A stretch of 64,000 nt of DNA from Pedosphaera sp. (GTDB lineage Bacteria; Verrucomicrobiota; Verrucomicrobiia; Limisphaerales; AAA164-E04): positions 1-64,000 of the forward strand of contig NZFL01000016.1 of the NCBI GenBank assembly GCA_002690655.1, given 5' to 3'. Below, one piece after another: positions 26,409-36,155 of this stretch (positions are counted from its first letter, which is position 1; each line of letters starts with the position of its first letter). Under the pieces are notes generated by a model, which saw only the letters and a list, made by a program, of their open reading frames with translations, had not been told where the DNA came from and did not search any database. The position numbers and the translations under genes are program-made.

Positions 26409-27872
26409 ATGCACATCATCCGACCCGCATATTGGCAAGTTTATGCACTTGTTCTGCTGTCCGGACTTTTTCTAAGCTCAGCTTTTGGACAGTCCGGAAA
26501 ACGCAAACCCAACGTCATTGTCTTCCTTGCAGATGATCTTGGTTATCAGGAGTTGGGTTGCTACGGCCAAAATTACATCAAAACGCCCAACATTGATGCT
26601 CTTGCAGACCGTGGTTTGCGGATGACTCAGTTCTATTCTGGTTCTCCCGTCTGCGCTCCTTCACGTGGGATGTTATTGACAGGAAAACACAGCGGACATG
26701 CCTACATACGTGACAACCGAAACCCTAAAGGTCTGGATCACATCAAAAAAGAATACGAGTGGGAATTCCCCGGGCAGTTTCCAATTCCAAAGGATGAAAT
26801 AACCTTGGCAGAGGCGTTGAAATCACAAGGGTATGCGACGGGTGCCATGGGTAAATGGGGATTGGGTCACTTCGGAACGACGGGTGATCCAAACAAGCAG
26901 GGGTTCGATCTTTTTTACGGATTCAACTGCCAGGTCCACGCTCACAATCATTACCCGAAATTTCTTTGGCGTAATGGAAAGAAAGAGATTCTAAAAGGCA
27001 ATGATCGAACATTGTATGGAGAGACATTTTCTCAGGATCGCTTCATTGAAGAAGCCGTCGCCTTCATGGATGCCCACCAGTCAGATCCTTTCTTTTTATT
27101 TATGCCATTTACGATCCCCCACCTCTCAATCCAAGTACCTCAATGGGCGGTTGACTGGTATACGGACGATATCGTAGAGGAGGAATACAAGCACCGGGGC
27201 TATCTTAAACACCCCTCGCCAAGAGCAGGGTACGCAGCCATGGTGTCGTATCTTGATTATGGAGTTGGGTTGGTCATGAACAAGGTCCGCTCGATGGGAT
27301 TGGAGGAAGACACCCTGGTTATTTTCACATCAGACAATGGACCTACCTACGATCGACTGGGTGGCAGTGATTCAGATTTCTTTGAATCGGCAGGTAAATT
27401 CAAAGGTCTCAAGGGCAGTGTGTATGACGGAGGGATTCGAGTCCCCATGGTAGCGAGCTGGCCAGGCAAAATCCCCGAGGGACAAATCAGTGACGAACCC
27501 GCAGCTTTTTGGGACCTGATGCCCACGATTCTATCGATGACCGGGAATACAAAATCCATCCCGGAAAATACCGACGGGATCAATCTGGCTCCTACATTAC
27601 TCGGGAAACAAAACCAGAAACCCCATGCCTATCTTTATTGGGAATTTCCATCTTATGGAGGGCAGCAGGCCATACGCATGGGAAACTGGAAAGCAGTTCG
27701 CCAGAACATATTCAAAAAGGGCATAAAGACCGAGCTTTACGACCTCGAGGCAGATCCCTCCGAATCAAACGACCTGTCTTCTGAACATCCTGCCATCTTA
27801 AAGGAAATGGCGAAGTTAATGCAGGAGGCTAGATCGCCATCCACATTATATCCGTTCAAGAATTTGGATTAA
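26409..27872 (+). CDS. Secreted arylsulfatase, formylglycine type
   Basis: A 487-residue exported sulfatase that should remove sulfate esters, probably from polysaccharides. The signal peptide ends near SSAFGQS. The N-terminal metal motif is [15 protein letters not shown], and the active-site signature is C82-A-P-S-R followed by GMLLTGK, so Cys82 would be converted to formylglycine by a sulfatase-modifying enzyme not seen in the window. Later motifs are GKWGLGHFG, the IPHLS segment, and TSDNGPT with the metal-binding Asp-Asn. It starts a plus-strand run with a sugar isomerase, deoC and a PQQ sugar dehydrogenase. Confidence 0.95.
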   Translation: MHIIRPAYWQVYALVLLSGLFLSSAFGQSGKRKPNVIVFLADDLGYQELGCYGQNYIKTPNIDALADRGLRMTQFYSGSPVCAPSRGMLLTGKHSGHAYIRDNRNPKGLDHIKKEYEWEFPGQFPIPKDEITLAEALKSQGYATGAMGKWGLGHFGTTGDPNKQGFDLFYGFNCQVHAHNHYPKFLWRNGKKEILKGNDRTLYGETFSQDRFIEEAVAFMDAHQSDPFFLFMPFTIPHLSIQVPQWAVDWYTDDIVEEEYKHRGYLKHPSPRAGYAAMVSYLDYGVGLVMNKVRSMGLEEDTLVIFTSDNGPTYDRLGGSDSDFFESAGKFKGLKGSVYDGGIRVPMVASWPGKIPEGQISDEPAAFWDLMPTILSMTGNTKSIPENTDGINLAPTLLGKQNQKPHAYLYWEFPSYGGQQAIRMGNWKAVRQNIFKKGIKTELYDLEADPSESNDLSSEHPAILKEMAKLMQEARSPSTLYPFKNLD

Positions 27873-27897
27873 AATTTTCAACACCATTGAAAGAATC

Positions 27898-28815
27898 ATG
27901 ATACAACTAGGATTTGTCACCGCAATAATGCCGGAACAAAATTTGGAATCAGTCGCAGATACAGCCGCCAAAATTGGATATGACTGTATCGAGGTCATGT
28001 GCTGGCCCAAAGGAAAAGCAGATCGGCGTTATGCAGGGATCACCCACATCGATATTGAAGGACTCAATAAGCACAAAGCCGATGACATCGCAGGAAAGCT
28101 GAACGACAAAGGTGTTTCCATTTCCGCTCTGGGTTATTATCCGAACCTGCTGAGCAAAGACAAACAACACGCTCGCCCCGCCCTCGCACACCTTAAAAAG
28201 CTCATCAAATCTGCTCCAAAATTAGGTGTGAGTATCGTCAACACTTTTATCGGCGCGGAGCCGAGTTTGAGTGACGAGGCTAATTTCAAGTCCTTCAGAA
28301 AAACCTGGCCTTCCATCATTAAACTCGCAGAGGATCATGGCGTTCAAATCGGTATTGAAAATTGTCCCATGTATTTTACTCAGGACGAATGGCCATCCGG
28401 AAAGAACCTGGCCCATTCTCCTGCGATGTGGCGCCGCATGTTTGAGGTCATCCCTTCAAAAAATTTCGGGTTGAATTACGATCCCTCCCATATGGTTTGG
28501 CAGCACATGGATTACCTGAAACCCATTCGTGAATTCGCTGATCGGTTCGTACACGTTCACGCAAAAGACGTACGCTTGGATCAAGACCAGCTTGATGATG
28601 TGGGAATTATGGCCACACCGTTATCCTATCATTCCCCCAAACTCCCGGGCCTGGGTGAAGTGAATTGGGGCAAATTTCTTTCGGAACTTGGAGACGCAGG
28701 CTACCGAGGCGCAGTCTGTGTTGAAGTCGAAGACCGTACTTACGAAGGAAGCCGGAAGGCGCGCAGAGCAGCACTCTGTCAAAGTTATCGTTACCTGAAA
28801 AACTTCCTGCCCTGA
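27898..28815 (+). CDS. Sugar phosphate isomerase/epimerase-like TIM-barrel protein
   Basis: A 305-residue AP-endonuclease-2/xylose-isomerase-like TIM barrel without a signal peptide. The metal-binding residues of the family are seen in IGIENCP (Glu), NYDPSHMVW (Asp and His), VHVHAKDV (His) and CVEVEDRTYEGS (Glu). The start is the ATG at 27898, 25 bases after the sulfatase stop. Members isomerise or epimerise sugars, inositols or keto sugars; the specific substrate cannot be told. It is 23 bases upstream of deoC, which suggests co-transcription. Confidence 0.87.
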   Translation: MIQLGFVTAIMPEQNLESVADTAAKIGYDCIEVMCWPKGKADRRYAGITHIDIEGLNKHKADDIAGKLNDKGVSISALGYYPNLLSKDKQHARPALAHLKKLIKSAPKLGVSIVNTFIGAEPSLSDEANFKSFRKTWPSIIKLAEDHGVQIGIENCPMYFTQDEWPSGKNLAHSPAMWRRMFEVIPSKNFGLNYDPSHMVWQHMDYLKPIREFADRFVHVHAKDVRLDQDQLDDVGIMATPLSYHSPKLPGLGEVNWGKFLSELGDAGYRGAVCVEVEDRTYEGSRKARRAALCQSYRYLKNFLP

Positions 28816-28838
28816 ATGACCCCATAACACCGCCATCA

Positions 28839-29621
28839 ATGAAATATACTTACGAAGAGATCGCAGGAATGATCGATCATTCGCTCCTGCACCCGACCAT
28901 GACCGATAAGGAAATGGAAAGAGAATGCAAGCTTGCTAACCGATACAAAGTAGCCTCTGTCTGCATTAAACCTTACGCTGTCAAAATGGCTGCCAGAATT
29001 CTGAAAGGAACCGGCGTTGCAGTCGGTGCGGTCGTAGGATTTCCCCATGGTGGAAACGTGACAAAAGTCAAAGTATTCGAAACAGAGCAAGCCTGCGGGG
29101 ATGGAGCAACGGAAATTGACATGGTGATTAATATAGGCAAAGCACGTTCAGGAGATTGGAATTATGTAAAAAAAGACATCCGAGCAGTCGTCAGGGCAGC
29201 CCACAAACGAGGCAGTATTGTCAAAGTCATCATCGAAAACGACTTCATGCCAAACGATCGTATTAAAAGGAAGCTGTGCAGAATTTGTGAAGACGCCAAA
29301 GCGGATTATGTCAAGACTTCAACGGGATATGGGTTCGTAAAAGGCAAAGATGGACGTTACGGATATGAGGGAGCAACAGAAAGCGACTTGAAGCTGATGC
29401 GCAAAGCATGCAGTAGCAAAATAAACATCAAGGCCGCAGGAGGAGTGAGAGATTTGGATGCACTCATGCACTGCCGAGACCTTGGGGTCCGTCGCGTAGG
29501 AGCCTCCGCGACCAAAACATTACTGGATGCTTACAAAGCACGGGCTCGCGCCGAAAAAAACTCCAACAAAGCTCTCAGAAAACCAGTAAAAGAAACAAAA
29601 CTCGGGGGTGGCGGTTATTAA
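28839..29621 (+). CDS. deoC: Deoxyribose-phosphate aldolase family (DeoC-like)
   Basis: A 260-residue class I aldolase. The Schiff-base lysine is in YVKTSTGYGF, and the second lysine is in IKAAGGVRDLD; the phosphate-site GASATK replaces the usual GTS. The start of the barrel, IDHSLLHPT, is normal. The IExx segment reads VIIENDFM instead of the common VIxETxLL, which suggests a substrate other than deoxyribose 5-phosphate. The C-terminus has a basic tail and ends GGGGY. No deoA, deoB or deoD genes are nearby; it lies between a sugar isomerase and a sugar dehydrogenase in a sulfatase locus. Confidence 0.88.
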   Translation: MKYTYEEIAGMIDHSLLHPTMTDKEMERECKLANRYKVASVCIKPYAVKMAARILKGTGVAVGAVVGFPHGGNVTKVKVFETEQACGDGATEIDMVINIGKARSGDWNYVKKDIRAVVRAAHKRGSIVKVIIENDFMPNDRIKRKLCRICEDAKADYVKTSTGYGFVKGKDGRYGYEGATESDLKLMRKACSSKINIKAAGGVRDLDALMHCRDLGVRRVGASATKTLLDAYKARARAEKNSNKALRKPVKETKLGGGGY

Positions 29622-29675
29622 TTCTGAAATGCAAAAATCAAAACTCGCAGGTATCATCCTTCAAATCAGAAAACC

Positions 29676-31118
29676 ATGAATATTCATAACCTTTGGTTAA
29701 AAACCCTCGCCTGGGCATGCATGATGATTAGCAGTGCCACCTTGCACATGGATGCACAGGCGCAGCCAACCGGCAAAGCAATTTACGCACAGGCCTGTGC
29801 GCAATGCCACGGCCCTGATTTACAAGGAGGGCAAGCACAAAGCCTCAAAGATGCCGTATGGCAATTTGGATCCAAACGGAGCCATATTTTCCGAAATATC
29901 AAATATGGTATATCAGATTTTGCCATGCCAGCCTTTGAAGAAGCCCTTTCTGATGATGCCATTAATCGAGTATTGGATTTTATATTTGAATCCGAAAAGA
30001 AATCTGGCTCAACCCGCCCACCAACACCCAAGAGGATTTTTACGCTGGATTATGAATTAACGATTGATGTCGTTGCGGAGGGGTTGGATATCCCATGGGC
30101 GATTGATTTTCTTGATGAAGAAAGGGCACTGATCACCGAACGCCCTGGCCGATTGCGATTACTGGAGGGTGGAAAATTGCACTCTGAAGCCATCGAAGGG
30201 ACGCCCTCGGTTCTGCACGAAGGTCAGGGAGGGTTGCTCGATGTATCAGTCGACCCTGATTATGCGGAAAATGGATGGGTTTACCTATCCTACAGCCATT
30301 TACTCAGTGATGCGGAAGGCGAGCGGAAACCAGCTATGACACGCATTGTCCGAGGAAAAATCCAAGATCATGCTTGGACCGATCAAGAGGTAATTTACGA
30401 AGCACCTCACGATCTCTACACAACGACACGTCATCATTACGGTTCTCGCATTGTTTTTGACCCAAGTGGATTTCTTTACTTCTCGATCGGAGAAAGAGGT
30501 ATTGCGCATCATGCTCAAGATATCCGTCGTCCAAACGGCAAAATACACCGTATCTTCAAAAACGGCTCCATTCCTTCAGACAATCCATTTGTAGAACGCG
30601 ATGATGCGCTACCAACTATATTCACATTCGGCAATCGAAACCCTCAAGGTCTCGCCGTTCATCCGGGAACTGGGCATATCTGGGAAACGGAACATGGGCC
30701 AATGGGCGGTGATGAACTGAACGTCATTCATGGCGGTGCAAATTACGGTTGGCCATCCATAACGTATGGCCGTAATTACGATGGAGGCGTTGTGTCCGAT
30801 CATCGAGAACGCCAAGGAATGCGCCAGCCAACTCTGTATTGGAAACCATCCATTGCAGTCAGCGGCATTCACTTTGTGGACAGCCCCTCATTTCCCCGCT
30901 GGAAGAATCACCTTCTCGTAGGTGCACTGAAATACGAAGAAGTGCGCTTACTCGATATCGAGAATGATCGAGTCATGCATCAGGAAATTATCCTGAAGAA
31001 TGCAGGGCGAGTTAGAGACGTATGCAGTGCACCAGATGGTGCCATTTACTTGGTAACCAACGGCCCTGATACCATCTTAAAACTGACACCCGTTCGAGAT
31101 ATGAATCTGGAACCTTGA
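29676..31118 (+). CDS. Cytochrome c fused to PQQ-dependent sugar dehydrogenase
   Basis: A 480-residue exported protein. A signal peptide (about residues 1-28) is followed by a class I cytochrome c domain with C41-A-Q-C-H45 and a distal Met in SDFAMPAFEEAL. A six-bladed propeller then follows (from about 125), of the soluble glucose/aldose sugar dehydrogenase (YliI/Asd) family. Its motifs are VAEGLDIPWAIDFL, EGQGGLLDVSVDPDYA, YYxx-type HHYGSRIVFDPSG, FGNRNPQGLAVHP, WETEHGPMGGDELN and NYGWPSITYG. It probably oxidises sugars in the periplasm and passes electrons through its own haem to the respiratory chain. Confidence 0.9.
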   Translation: MNIHNLWLKTLAWACMMISSATLHMDAQAQPTGKAIYAQACAQCHGPDLQGGQAQSLKDAVWQFGSKRSHIFRNIKYGISDFAMPAFEEALSDDAINRVLDFIFESEKKSGSTRPPTPKRIFTLDYELTIDVVAEGLDIPWAIDFLDEERALITERPGRLRLLEGGKLHSEAIEGTPSVLHEGQGGLLDVSVDPDYAENGWVYLSYSHLLSDAEGERKPAMTRIVRGKIQDHAWTDQEVIYEAPHDLYTTTRHHYGSRIVFDPSGFLYFSIGERGIAHHAQDIRRPNGKIHRIFKNGSIPSDNPFVERDDALPTIFTFGNRNPQGLAVHPGTGHIWETEHGPMGGDELNVIHGGANYGWPSITYGRNYDGGVVSDHRERQGMRQPTLYWKPSIAVSGIHFVDSPSFPRWKNHLLVGALKYEEVRLLDIENDRVMHQEIILKNAGRVRDVCSAPDGAIYLVTNGPDTILKLTPVRDMNLEP

Positions 31119-31377
31119 GCGCTCCCGTTGTCGATTGGCGATCGAGTTGTCATATGCCAATCTTGTTTAAGTTGGTAATGGCGATGAAATCCATCCAGCT
31201 GAGACCAAAGAAGTCAGGGTGAAAATGATCATTTGATTATTCAATGGTCAAAGCGTCTCCTCATCCAGGCCCAAAGGCTTGAATAAGCCCTCCTTTGCTC
31301 GAACACTTCAGGTGTGAAAAGTCGGCAGTAAAGGAAGACTTAAACTATGGTGGCGTCTGAATCAGAGTAAATGTCGA

Positions 31378-32778
31378 TCAAGGCTTGGGAAGTTTTTGCC
31401 GGAGCTCCATTTCAACTTCCCGCACAGGACGTCCTGAGTTTGCTGAAATAGAGGCAGCCAAACCTGAAACGTAGGCTGCAGAGGCGGAGGTACCATTAAT
31501 CATGAACGTCGTACCGTTGTGTTCGATGAAGGAGCGCCCCGGAACCATGACATCCACAAAGTCACCCGTGTTGGCATACGGTGCGACCTGCCCATTCTGA
31601 GTCGCTGCCGTCACGGCAAGCACATCTGGATAGGCTGCTGGAAAAGTAGGTTCGGTGGTCGGGGAGTTCCCTGCGGCTCCGACAAAAAGAACCCCTTGCA
31701 GGGAAGCTTCATGAATCATTTGCTCCATGAGGGGAACCGTTTCATTGCCACCAAGGCTGAGGTTGATAATACTCGCACCGGCGTTGACTGCCTCATAAAT
31801 TCCTTGAGCCACCTGAAAAGTTGACGTCGTTTCGCTGCCACCGTAAACGTCTACTGGCAAAATCCTGATTGATGACTCGCTCTGACCGTTATTTCCGATT
31901 TCAGCACCTTTGAGCAGAGTCTGCGCCATGCTCGTGCCATGAGTTGGGATATCTGTTGTCGCAGGCTTGTCACCTCCAAGATTGATCTCGGGAAGCAGGA
32001 ATTCCGACAAGGATTCATCACCTTGTACAGGCATGTCAATCAAGCCTACAACCAGTTCATTACCATCTGCTTTACGAGCCTTGAGAGAAAAACCTGAAGA
32101 ACTTCCTCCTCCGTATAATCGATTTTCACCCGGCCTTCCCCATTCAAAGTTGTCACTGATCTGAACGGATTCAGAATCTCGAAGTCGTTCGCGTGCTTTG
32201 TCTGCGCTTTCAGCATCTTCAAAGGACAATCGATATGCATTCAACTCATCAAGTTTACCGATGATTTTTGCTCCCAATGCATCGGCCACCTCTTCGATAG
32301 ATATTGGACTACCAGCTTTGACCTGAACGATGATTTCATTGTCGATTTTCTTAGAACGGAAAATCAGAACCTGATCGGAAAGATTGAGCTTTCTGGTAGC
32401 CCTTGAGGCACTGGTGGCATACACGAGCAGCTTGGAGGATCCAGCACTTTTTCCGCGGATCAATGCATAGTTCAAATCCCCCATAATCCGCCGGAGAGCT
32501 TCCGAAATAGATAGATCTGTAAAACGAGTCGAGACTCTTCTTGCTTCAAGTCCTGGCTCAATCCAGATATTCCATCCCATGCGACCCCCAACCGCTTTCA
32601 GAGCGTCCGCAAGCTCCGTACGACGCAGGTCGGCAGATAGTTTCTCCTGATCAATGTCCCACTCTACATCAGCCGCCTGCAGTTCCAACGCACCCGTGAA
32701 TAAAGGTGAGCCAAAACAACAGACAACAAAAAAGAGACCTGCCACGAGACTTAGGAAGCTGTGAAGCATACAAGACAT
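31378..32778 (-). CDS. Secreted S8 (subtilisin-like) serine peptidase with N-terminal STN-like domain
   Basis: A 466-residue exported peptidase. The signal peptide ends near LQAAD. Residues 40-115 resemble a secretin/TonB short N-terminal (STN-like) domain (LRRTELADALKAVGGRMGWNI, then DLSISEALRRIMGDLNYAL). Residues 140-205 look like a subtilase propeptide (EIIVQVKAGSPISIEEVADALGAKI). The catalytic domain has a likely Asp in VVGLIDMPVQ, His in PTHGTSMAQ, the oxyanion Asn in GAAGNSPTT, and Ser431 in GTSASAAY. The Asp lacks the usual DTG/DSG context. No partner genes adjoin it; it is convergent with the PQQ dehydrogenase. Confidence 0.85.
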   Translation of the reverse strand: MSCMLHSFLSLVAGLFFVVCCFGSPLFTGALELQAADVEWDIDQEKLSADLRRTELADALKAVGGRMGWNIWIEPGLEARRVSTRFTDLSISEALRRIMGDLNYALIRGKSAGSSKLLVYATSASRATRKLNLSDQVLIFRSKKIDNEIIVQVKAGSPISIEEVADALGAKIIGKLDELNAYRLSFEDAESADKARERLRDSESVQISDNFEWGRPGENRLYGGGSSSGFSLKARKADGNELVVGLIDMPVQGDESLSEFLLPEINLGGDKPATTDIPTHGTSMAQTLLKGAEIGNNGQSESSIRILPVDVYGGSETTSTFQVAQGIYEAVNAGASIINLSLGGNETVPLMEQMIHEASLQGVLFVGAAGNSPTTEPTFPAAYPDVLAVTAATQNGQVAPYANTGDFVDVMVPGRSFIEHNGTTFMINGTSASAAYVSGLAASISANSGRPVREVEMELRQKLPKP

Positions 32779-32979
32779 AATAACATCGCTAATCTGACTG
32801 AGTTGCAGAAAGATTGCAACTCACAGAATTCACTGAAAATTGGAACCCTAAATCATACCTCGTGTAAGTATATTCTCTGCATGATTGGGTAATTTCTCGC
32901 CGTGATTGAAGAGAAGACCAATGTGATCAGATAAATAACGACTTGCTCAATACTTTTTTCTGCTCAACAATTTGCCGTC

Positions 32980-34323
32980 ATGTTCAATGCAACAAAACAG
33001 ATAACTGTGTTCGTTATTCTTGCCAGTATCATCATGAATCAGGGGCAGGCCGCAGAAAACATCACTGCGCCAAAAGAATCGGGATTTGTCTCTTTGTTCA
33101 ATGGAACCAATCTGGATGGGTGGATCAATGTCAATTGCGCGCCCAGCACGTGGACGGTCAAAGAGGGTTTGATCCACTGCACAGGCGTCCCTACTGGCGC
33201 CCTGCGAACGGAAAAACAATACGAGAATTTCATTTTGGAGCTCGAATGGAGGCATTTGGTTCCCGGAGGAAATGCCGGGCTATTTGTCTGGTCAGAATCT
33301 ATTTCTGCCCCCGGAGTTCCTTTCCTGAAGGCCATCGAAGTCCAAATCCTTGATCACGCATACGGCAAATCAGATTGGTTCACCACACATGGTGATATTT
33401 TTCCTATTCACGGAAGTACCATGATCCCTGATGCACCAAATCGAGGTTCGAGAAGTTTCCCAAATGAAATGCGATCCAAGGCCTCACCGGAGTGGAATCA
33501 CTACCGTGTAACCTGCATCGATGGCATCATCAAATTAGCGGTGAATGGAAAGGTGGTTTCGGGCGGCAAAGACTGCGTCTACAGAAAAGGGTACATCGCA
33601 CTGGAATCCGAGGGGGGCAAGGTCGATTATCGTAACATTCGAATTAAAACACTCCCATCCACCAACCCTGCCCCAGAGGCAATTGCCCCTGAAGATCAGG
33701 GGTTCCGATCTATTTATAACGGGGTGAATCTGGCTGGATGGAAATTACCGGAGGGAAGCAGGGATCATTGGCGCGCCACTGACTGGAAATTAAGCTATGA
33801 TGGGAAAAGCACCGCCAAGGAGAAACATTTATGGACCGAGAAAAGCTATGGTGATTTTATGATGATCTGTGATTGGCGATGGACGGCTAAAGCCTCCAAA
33901 CGTGAATTTCCCATCGTGCTTCCAAGTGGAGATTACGCAAAAAGCAAAAATGGCAACCAACTCACTGAAGAAGTATCCTTTGCAGGGGACAGTGGTATAT
34001 TCCTGAGAGGAAACACTAAAAGCCAGGTCAACATTTGGAATTGGAGCATCGGCTCAGGGGAAGTTTACGGTTACCGGAATCACAAAGACACCTCTCCTGC
34101 TGTGCGCGAGGCCCTTACCCCAAAACTCAAAGCCGACAATGCCATTGGCAAATGGAACAGGTTTATTATTACACTCATAGGAGACAAACTAACGGTAAAT
34201 CTCAATGGCTTGACTGTCATTGATAACGCTCCCCTGCCAGGCATACCCGAAGTCGGCGCCATTGGCCTGCAGGATCATGGGGATCCCATTGAATTTGCCA
34301 GTATCTACATCAAGGAACTCTGA
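32980..34323 (+). CDS. Secreted protein with two DUF1080 domains (3-keto-disaccharide hydrolase-like)
   Basis: A 447-residue exported protein with a signal peptide ending near GQAAEN. Two DUF1080 concanavalin-like domains are in tandem. The first runs from about residue 33 (GFVSLFNGTNLDGWINV) to 225 (KVDYRNIRIK), the second from about 245 (GFRSIYNGVNLAGWKLP) to the end. Each has the F-N-G-x-x-L-x-G-W entry and the FRLHVEF/FILELEW-like central strand. DUF1080 proteins include hydrolases acting on 3-keto-glycosides. The two domains have diverged, so they may have different substrates. It stands alone upstream of proB. Confidence 0.87.
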   Translation: MFNATKQITVFVILASIIMNQGQAAENITAPKESGFVSLFNGTNLDGWINVNCAPSTWTVKEGLIHCTGVPTGALRTEKQYENFILELEWRHLVPGGNAGLFVWSESISAPGVPFLKAIEVQILDHAYGKSDWFTTHGDIFPIHGSTMIPDAPNRGSRSFPNEMRSKASPEWNHYRVTCIDGIIKLAVNGKVVSGGKDCVYRKGYIALESEGGKVDYRNIRIKTLPSTNPAPEAIAPEDQGFRSIYNGVNLAGWKLPEGSRDHWRATDWKLSYDGKSTAKEKHLWTEKSYGDFMMICDWRWTAKASKREFPIVLPSGDYAKSKNGNQLTEEVSFAGDSGIFLRGNTKSQVNIWNWSIGSGEVYGYRNHKDTSPAVREALTPKLKADNAIGKWNRFIITLIGDKLTVNLNGLTVIDNAPLPGIPEVGAIGLQDHGDPIEFASIYIKEL

Positions 34324-34400
34324 TTGACCGCGCTTGGTTCCATCACAGTTAATTCTCCTTTTTGATGAAAGCATTTATGCAATACGGGAAATCCTGAATC

Positions 34401-35477
34401 ATGCGAGCATCATTGATAAAAAAGGCTGATCGAATGGTCATCAAATTGGGAACGGGCGTCCTTACCGACGCACGGAATCATCCTGATTTGAACCAAATGG
34501 AAACATTGGTCTCCCAATTGGTTGCGCTGAGAAAACTTGGCAAGGAGATTGTGATTGTGTCATCCGGTGCAGTGGGTGCTGGAATGGGGAGCATGGGCTG
34601 GGAGCAACGGCCTGGAACGCTGGCTGATCTCCAAGCCTGCGCAGCAGTAGGCCAGACACGTCTGATGCATACCTATTCTGACCTTTTTTCCAAACATGGT
34701 TTATCGGTTGGACAAGTCCTGCTTACCCATGCAGACCTCAAGCATCACGAAAGACACCTGAATGCCAGAAATACCTTAACGGCTTTACTGGATCGTGATT
34801 TTATTCCCATTGTAAACGAGAACGATGCAGTGTCTTTTACCGAATTGAAATTTGGAGACAATGACACGCTCTCGGCTCTGGTAGCTTGCCTGATTCCAGT
34901 TGAATTGCTCGTCATTTTAACCACAGCAGACGGCTTGATCGAAGATTTTGCGACACCTGAAGCGAAAAGAATTTCGGAAGTGGAGCAGATTGATGAAAGA
35001 ATCATGGCAATGGCGAGGGGTACAACGAGTGTCACTGCAACTGGTGGCATGACCACCAAGATCGAGGCGGCAAAGATCGCAGTCAGATCTGGCATACCAA
35101 TGTTCATAGGCCCGGGCCGCAATGCGACGATTCTCAGAGACATGGCGGAAGGCGCTGATGTGGGCACTGTATTCCTTCCATCAAAAAAAGGACTTAAAGG
35201 GCGCAAACGCTGGATAGCATTTTTTCATCGTCCAAAAGGTTCCCTGACTGTTGATCAAGAAGCGAAGCTTGCACTGCGTGAAAATGGAAAGAGCCTTCTA
35301 CCAGGAGGAGTCACTGACATTGAAGGACCTTTTCAATCTGGTGAAGTCGTTCGTCTTCTTGATGAAGAAGGCACCGAATTTGCCCGGGGAATTGCCGAGT
35401 CAGATTCAGCATCCTTCCAAACCTGGAAAGATCATGGTGAGGAAATCATTCATCGGGATAACCTTGTCATTCTCTAA
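34401..35477 (+). CDS. proB: Glutamate 5-kinase with PUA domain
   Basis: First enzyme of proline synthesis, phosphorylating glutamate with ATP. The amino-acid kinase domain has VIKLGTGVL, VSSGAVGAGMG, VNENDAVSF, FGDNDTLSALVA and GTGGMTTKIEAA (here TATGGMTTK). The C-terminal PUA domain covers about 275-358 (SLTVDQEAKLALRENGKSLLPGGVTDIEG). Length 358 is normal for the two-domain form. proA is not adjacent and proC is at 2262. mazG follows after 13 bases, so the two may share a transcript. Confidence 0.96.
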   Translation: MRASLIKKADRMVIKLGTGVLTDARNHPDLNQMETLVSQLVALRKLGKEIVIVSSGAVGAGMGSMGWEQRPGTLADLQACAAVGQTRLMHTYSDLFSKHGLSVGQVLLTHADLKHHERHLNARNTLTALLDRDFIPIVNENDAVSFTELKFGDNDTLSALVACLIPVELLVILTTADGLIEDFATPEAKRISEVEQIDERIMAMARGTTSVTATGGMTTKIEAAKIAVRSGIPMFIGPGRNATILRDMAEGADVGTVFLPSKKGLKGRKRWIAFFHRPKGSLTVDQEAKLALRENGKSLLPGGVTDIEGPFQSGEVVRLLDEEGTEFARGIAESDSASFQTWKDHGEEIIHRDNLVIL

Positions 35478-35490
35478 GCTCCATTAAAAA

Positions 35491-36144
35491 ATGAACCCTC
35501 AAATCACACCTGTTCAATCAGTTCTTGAAATCATGTCTCGATTAAGGGCACCTGACGGATGCCCTTGGGATAAGGAGCAAGACCATGAGTCTCTTAAATT
35601 TCATGCCGTAGAAGAAGTTTACGAGCTTATCGATGCCATTGAAGCTGGAGATGATCATGAAATGCAGGAGGAACTGGGTGACTTGCTGCTTCAGGTCGTC
35701 TTTCATTGCCAGCTTGCCAAAGAAAGAGAAGTGTTTGATTTCAATGCAGTCTGCCAAACATTGGCTGAGAAATTGACACGAAGGCATCCTCATGTTTTTG
35801 GTGATACAAAAGCAGATGATATCGATGAAGTATGGGCCAATTGGGAAAAAATCAAACGCACCGAAAAAGAAGGAACCCACCTGGAGCGTCACTCGGCAAT
35901 GGACGGCATCCCAAAGCACCTTCCCGCGCTTCAGTATGCTGAAAAACTAGCAAAAAAGGCACGCAAAGCCAAACTGATTCCGGCGGAAACCCCTCCCTCA
36001 AACAAGCTCCCAGAGGATCCCGCACTTCTGGGAGAATCCCTGCTCGAACTAGCCATGGATGCACAATCCAAAGGATGGTCTGCTGAAGCCCTCCTGAGAG
36101 AGGCCATTCAGAAAAAAGAACAAAGCTTGAGGGACGTCGAATAG
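35491..36144 (+). CDS. mazG: Nucleoside triphosphate pyrophosphohydrolase MazG
   Basis: House-cleaning hydrolase of NTPs and modified dNTPs. The first MazG domain carries the signature CPWDKEQDHESLK and the metal-binding EEVYELIDAIE and EELGDLLLQVVFH helices. The second, partly conserved domain contains DEVWANWEKIK. At 217 residues it is shorter than the 260-residue E. coli enzyme, with a reduced second domain. It directly follows proB and is convergent with the acyltransferase gene 11 bases away. Confidence 0.92.
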   Translation: MNPQITPVQSVLEIMSRLRAPDGCPWDKEQDHESLKFHAVEEVYELIDAIEAGDDHEMQEELGDLLLQVVFHCQLAKEREVFDFNAVCQTLAEKLTRRHPHVFGDTKADDIDEVWANWEKIKRTEKEGTHLERHSAMDGIPKHLPALQYAEKLAKKARKAKLIPAETPPSNKLPEDPALLGESLLELAMDAQSKGWSAEALLREAIQKKEQSLRDVE

Positions 36145-36155
36145 GTTCTGATTGA

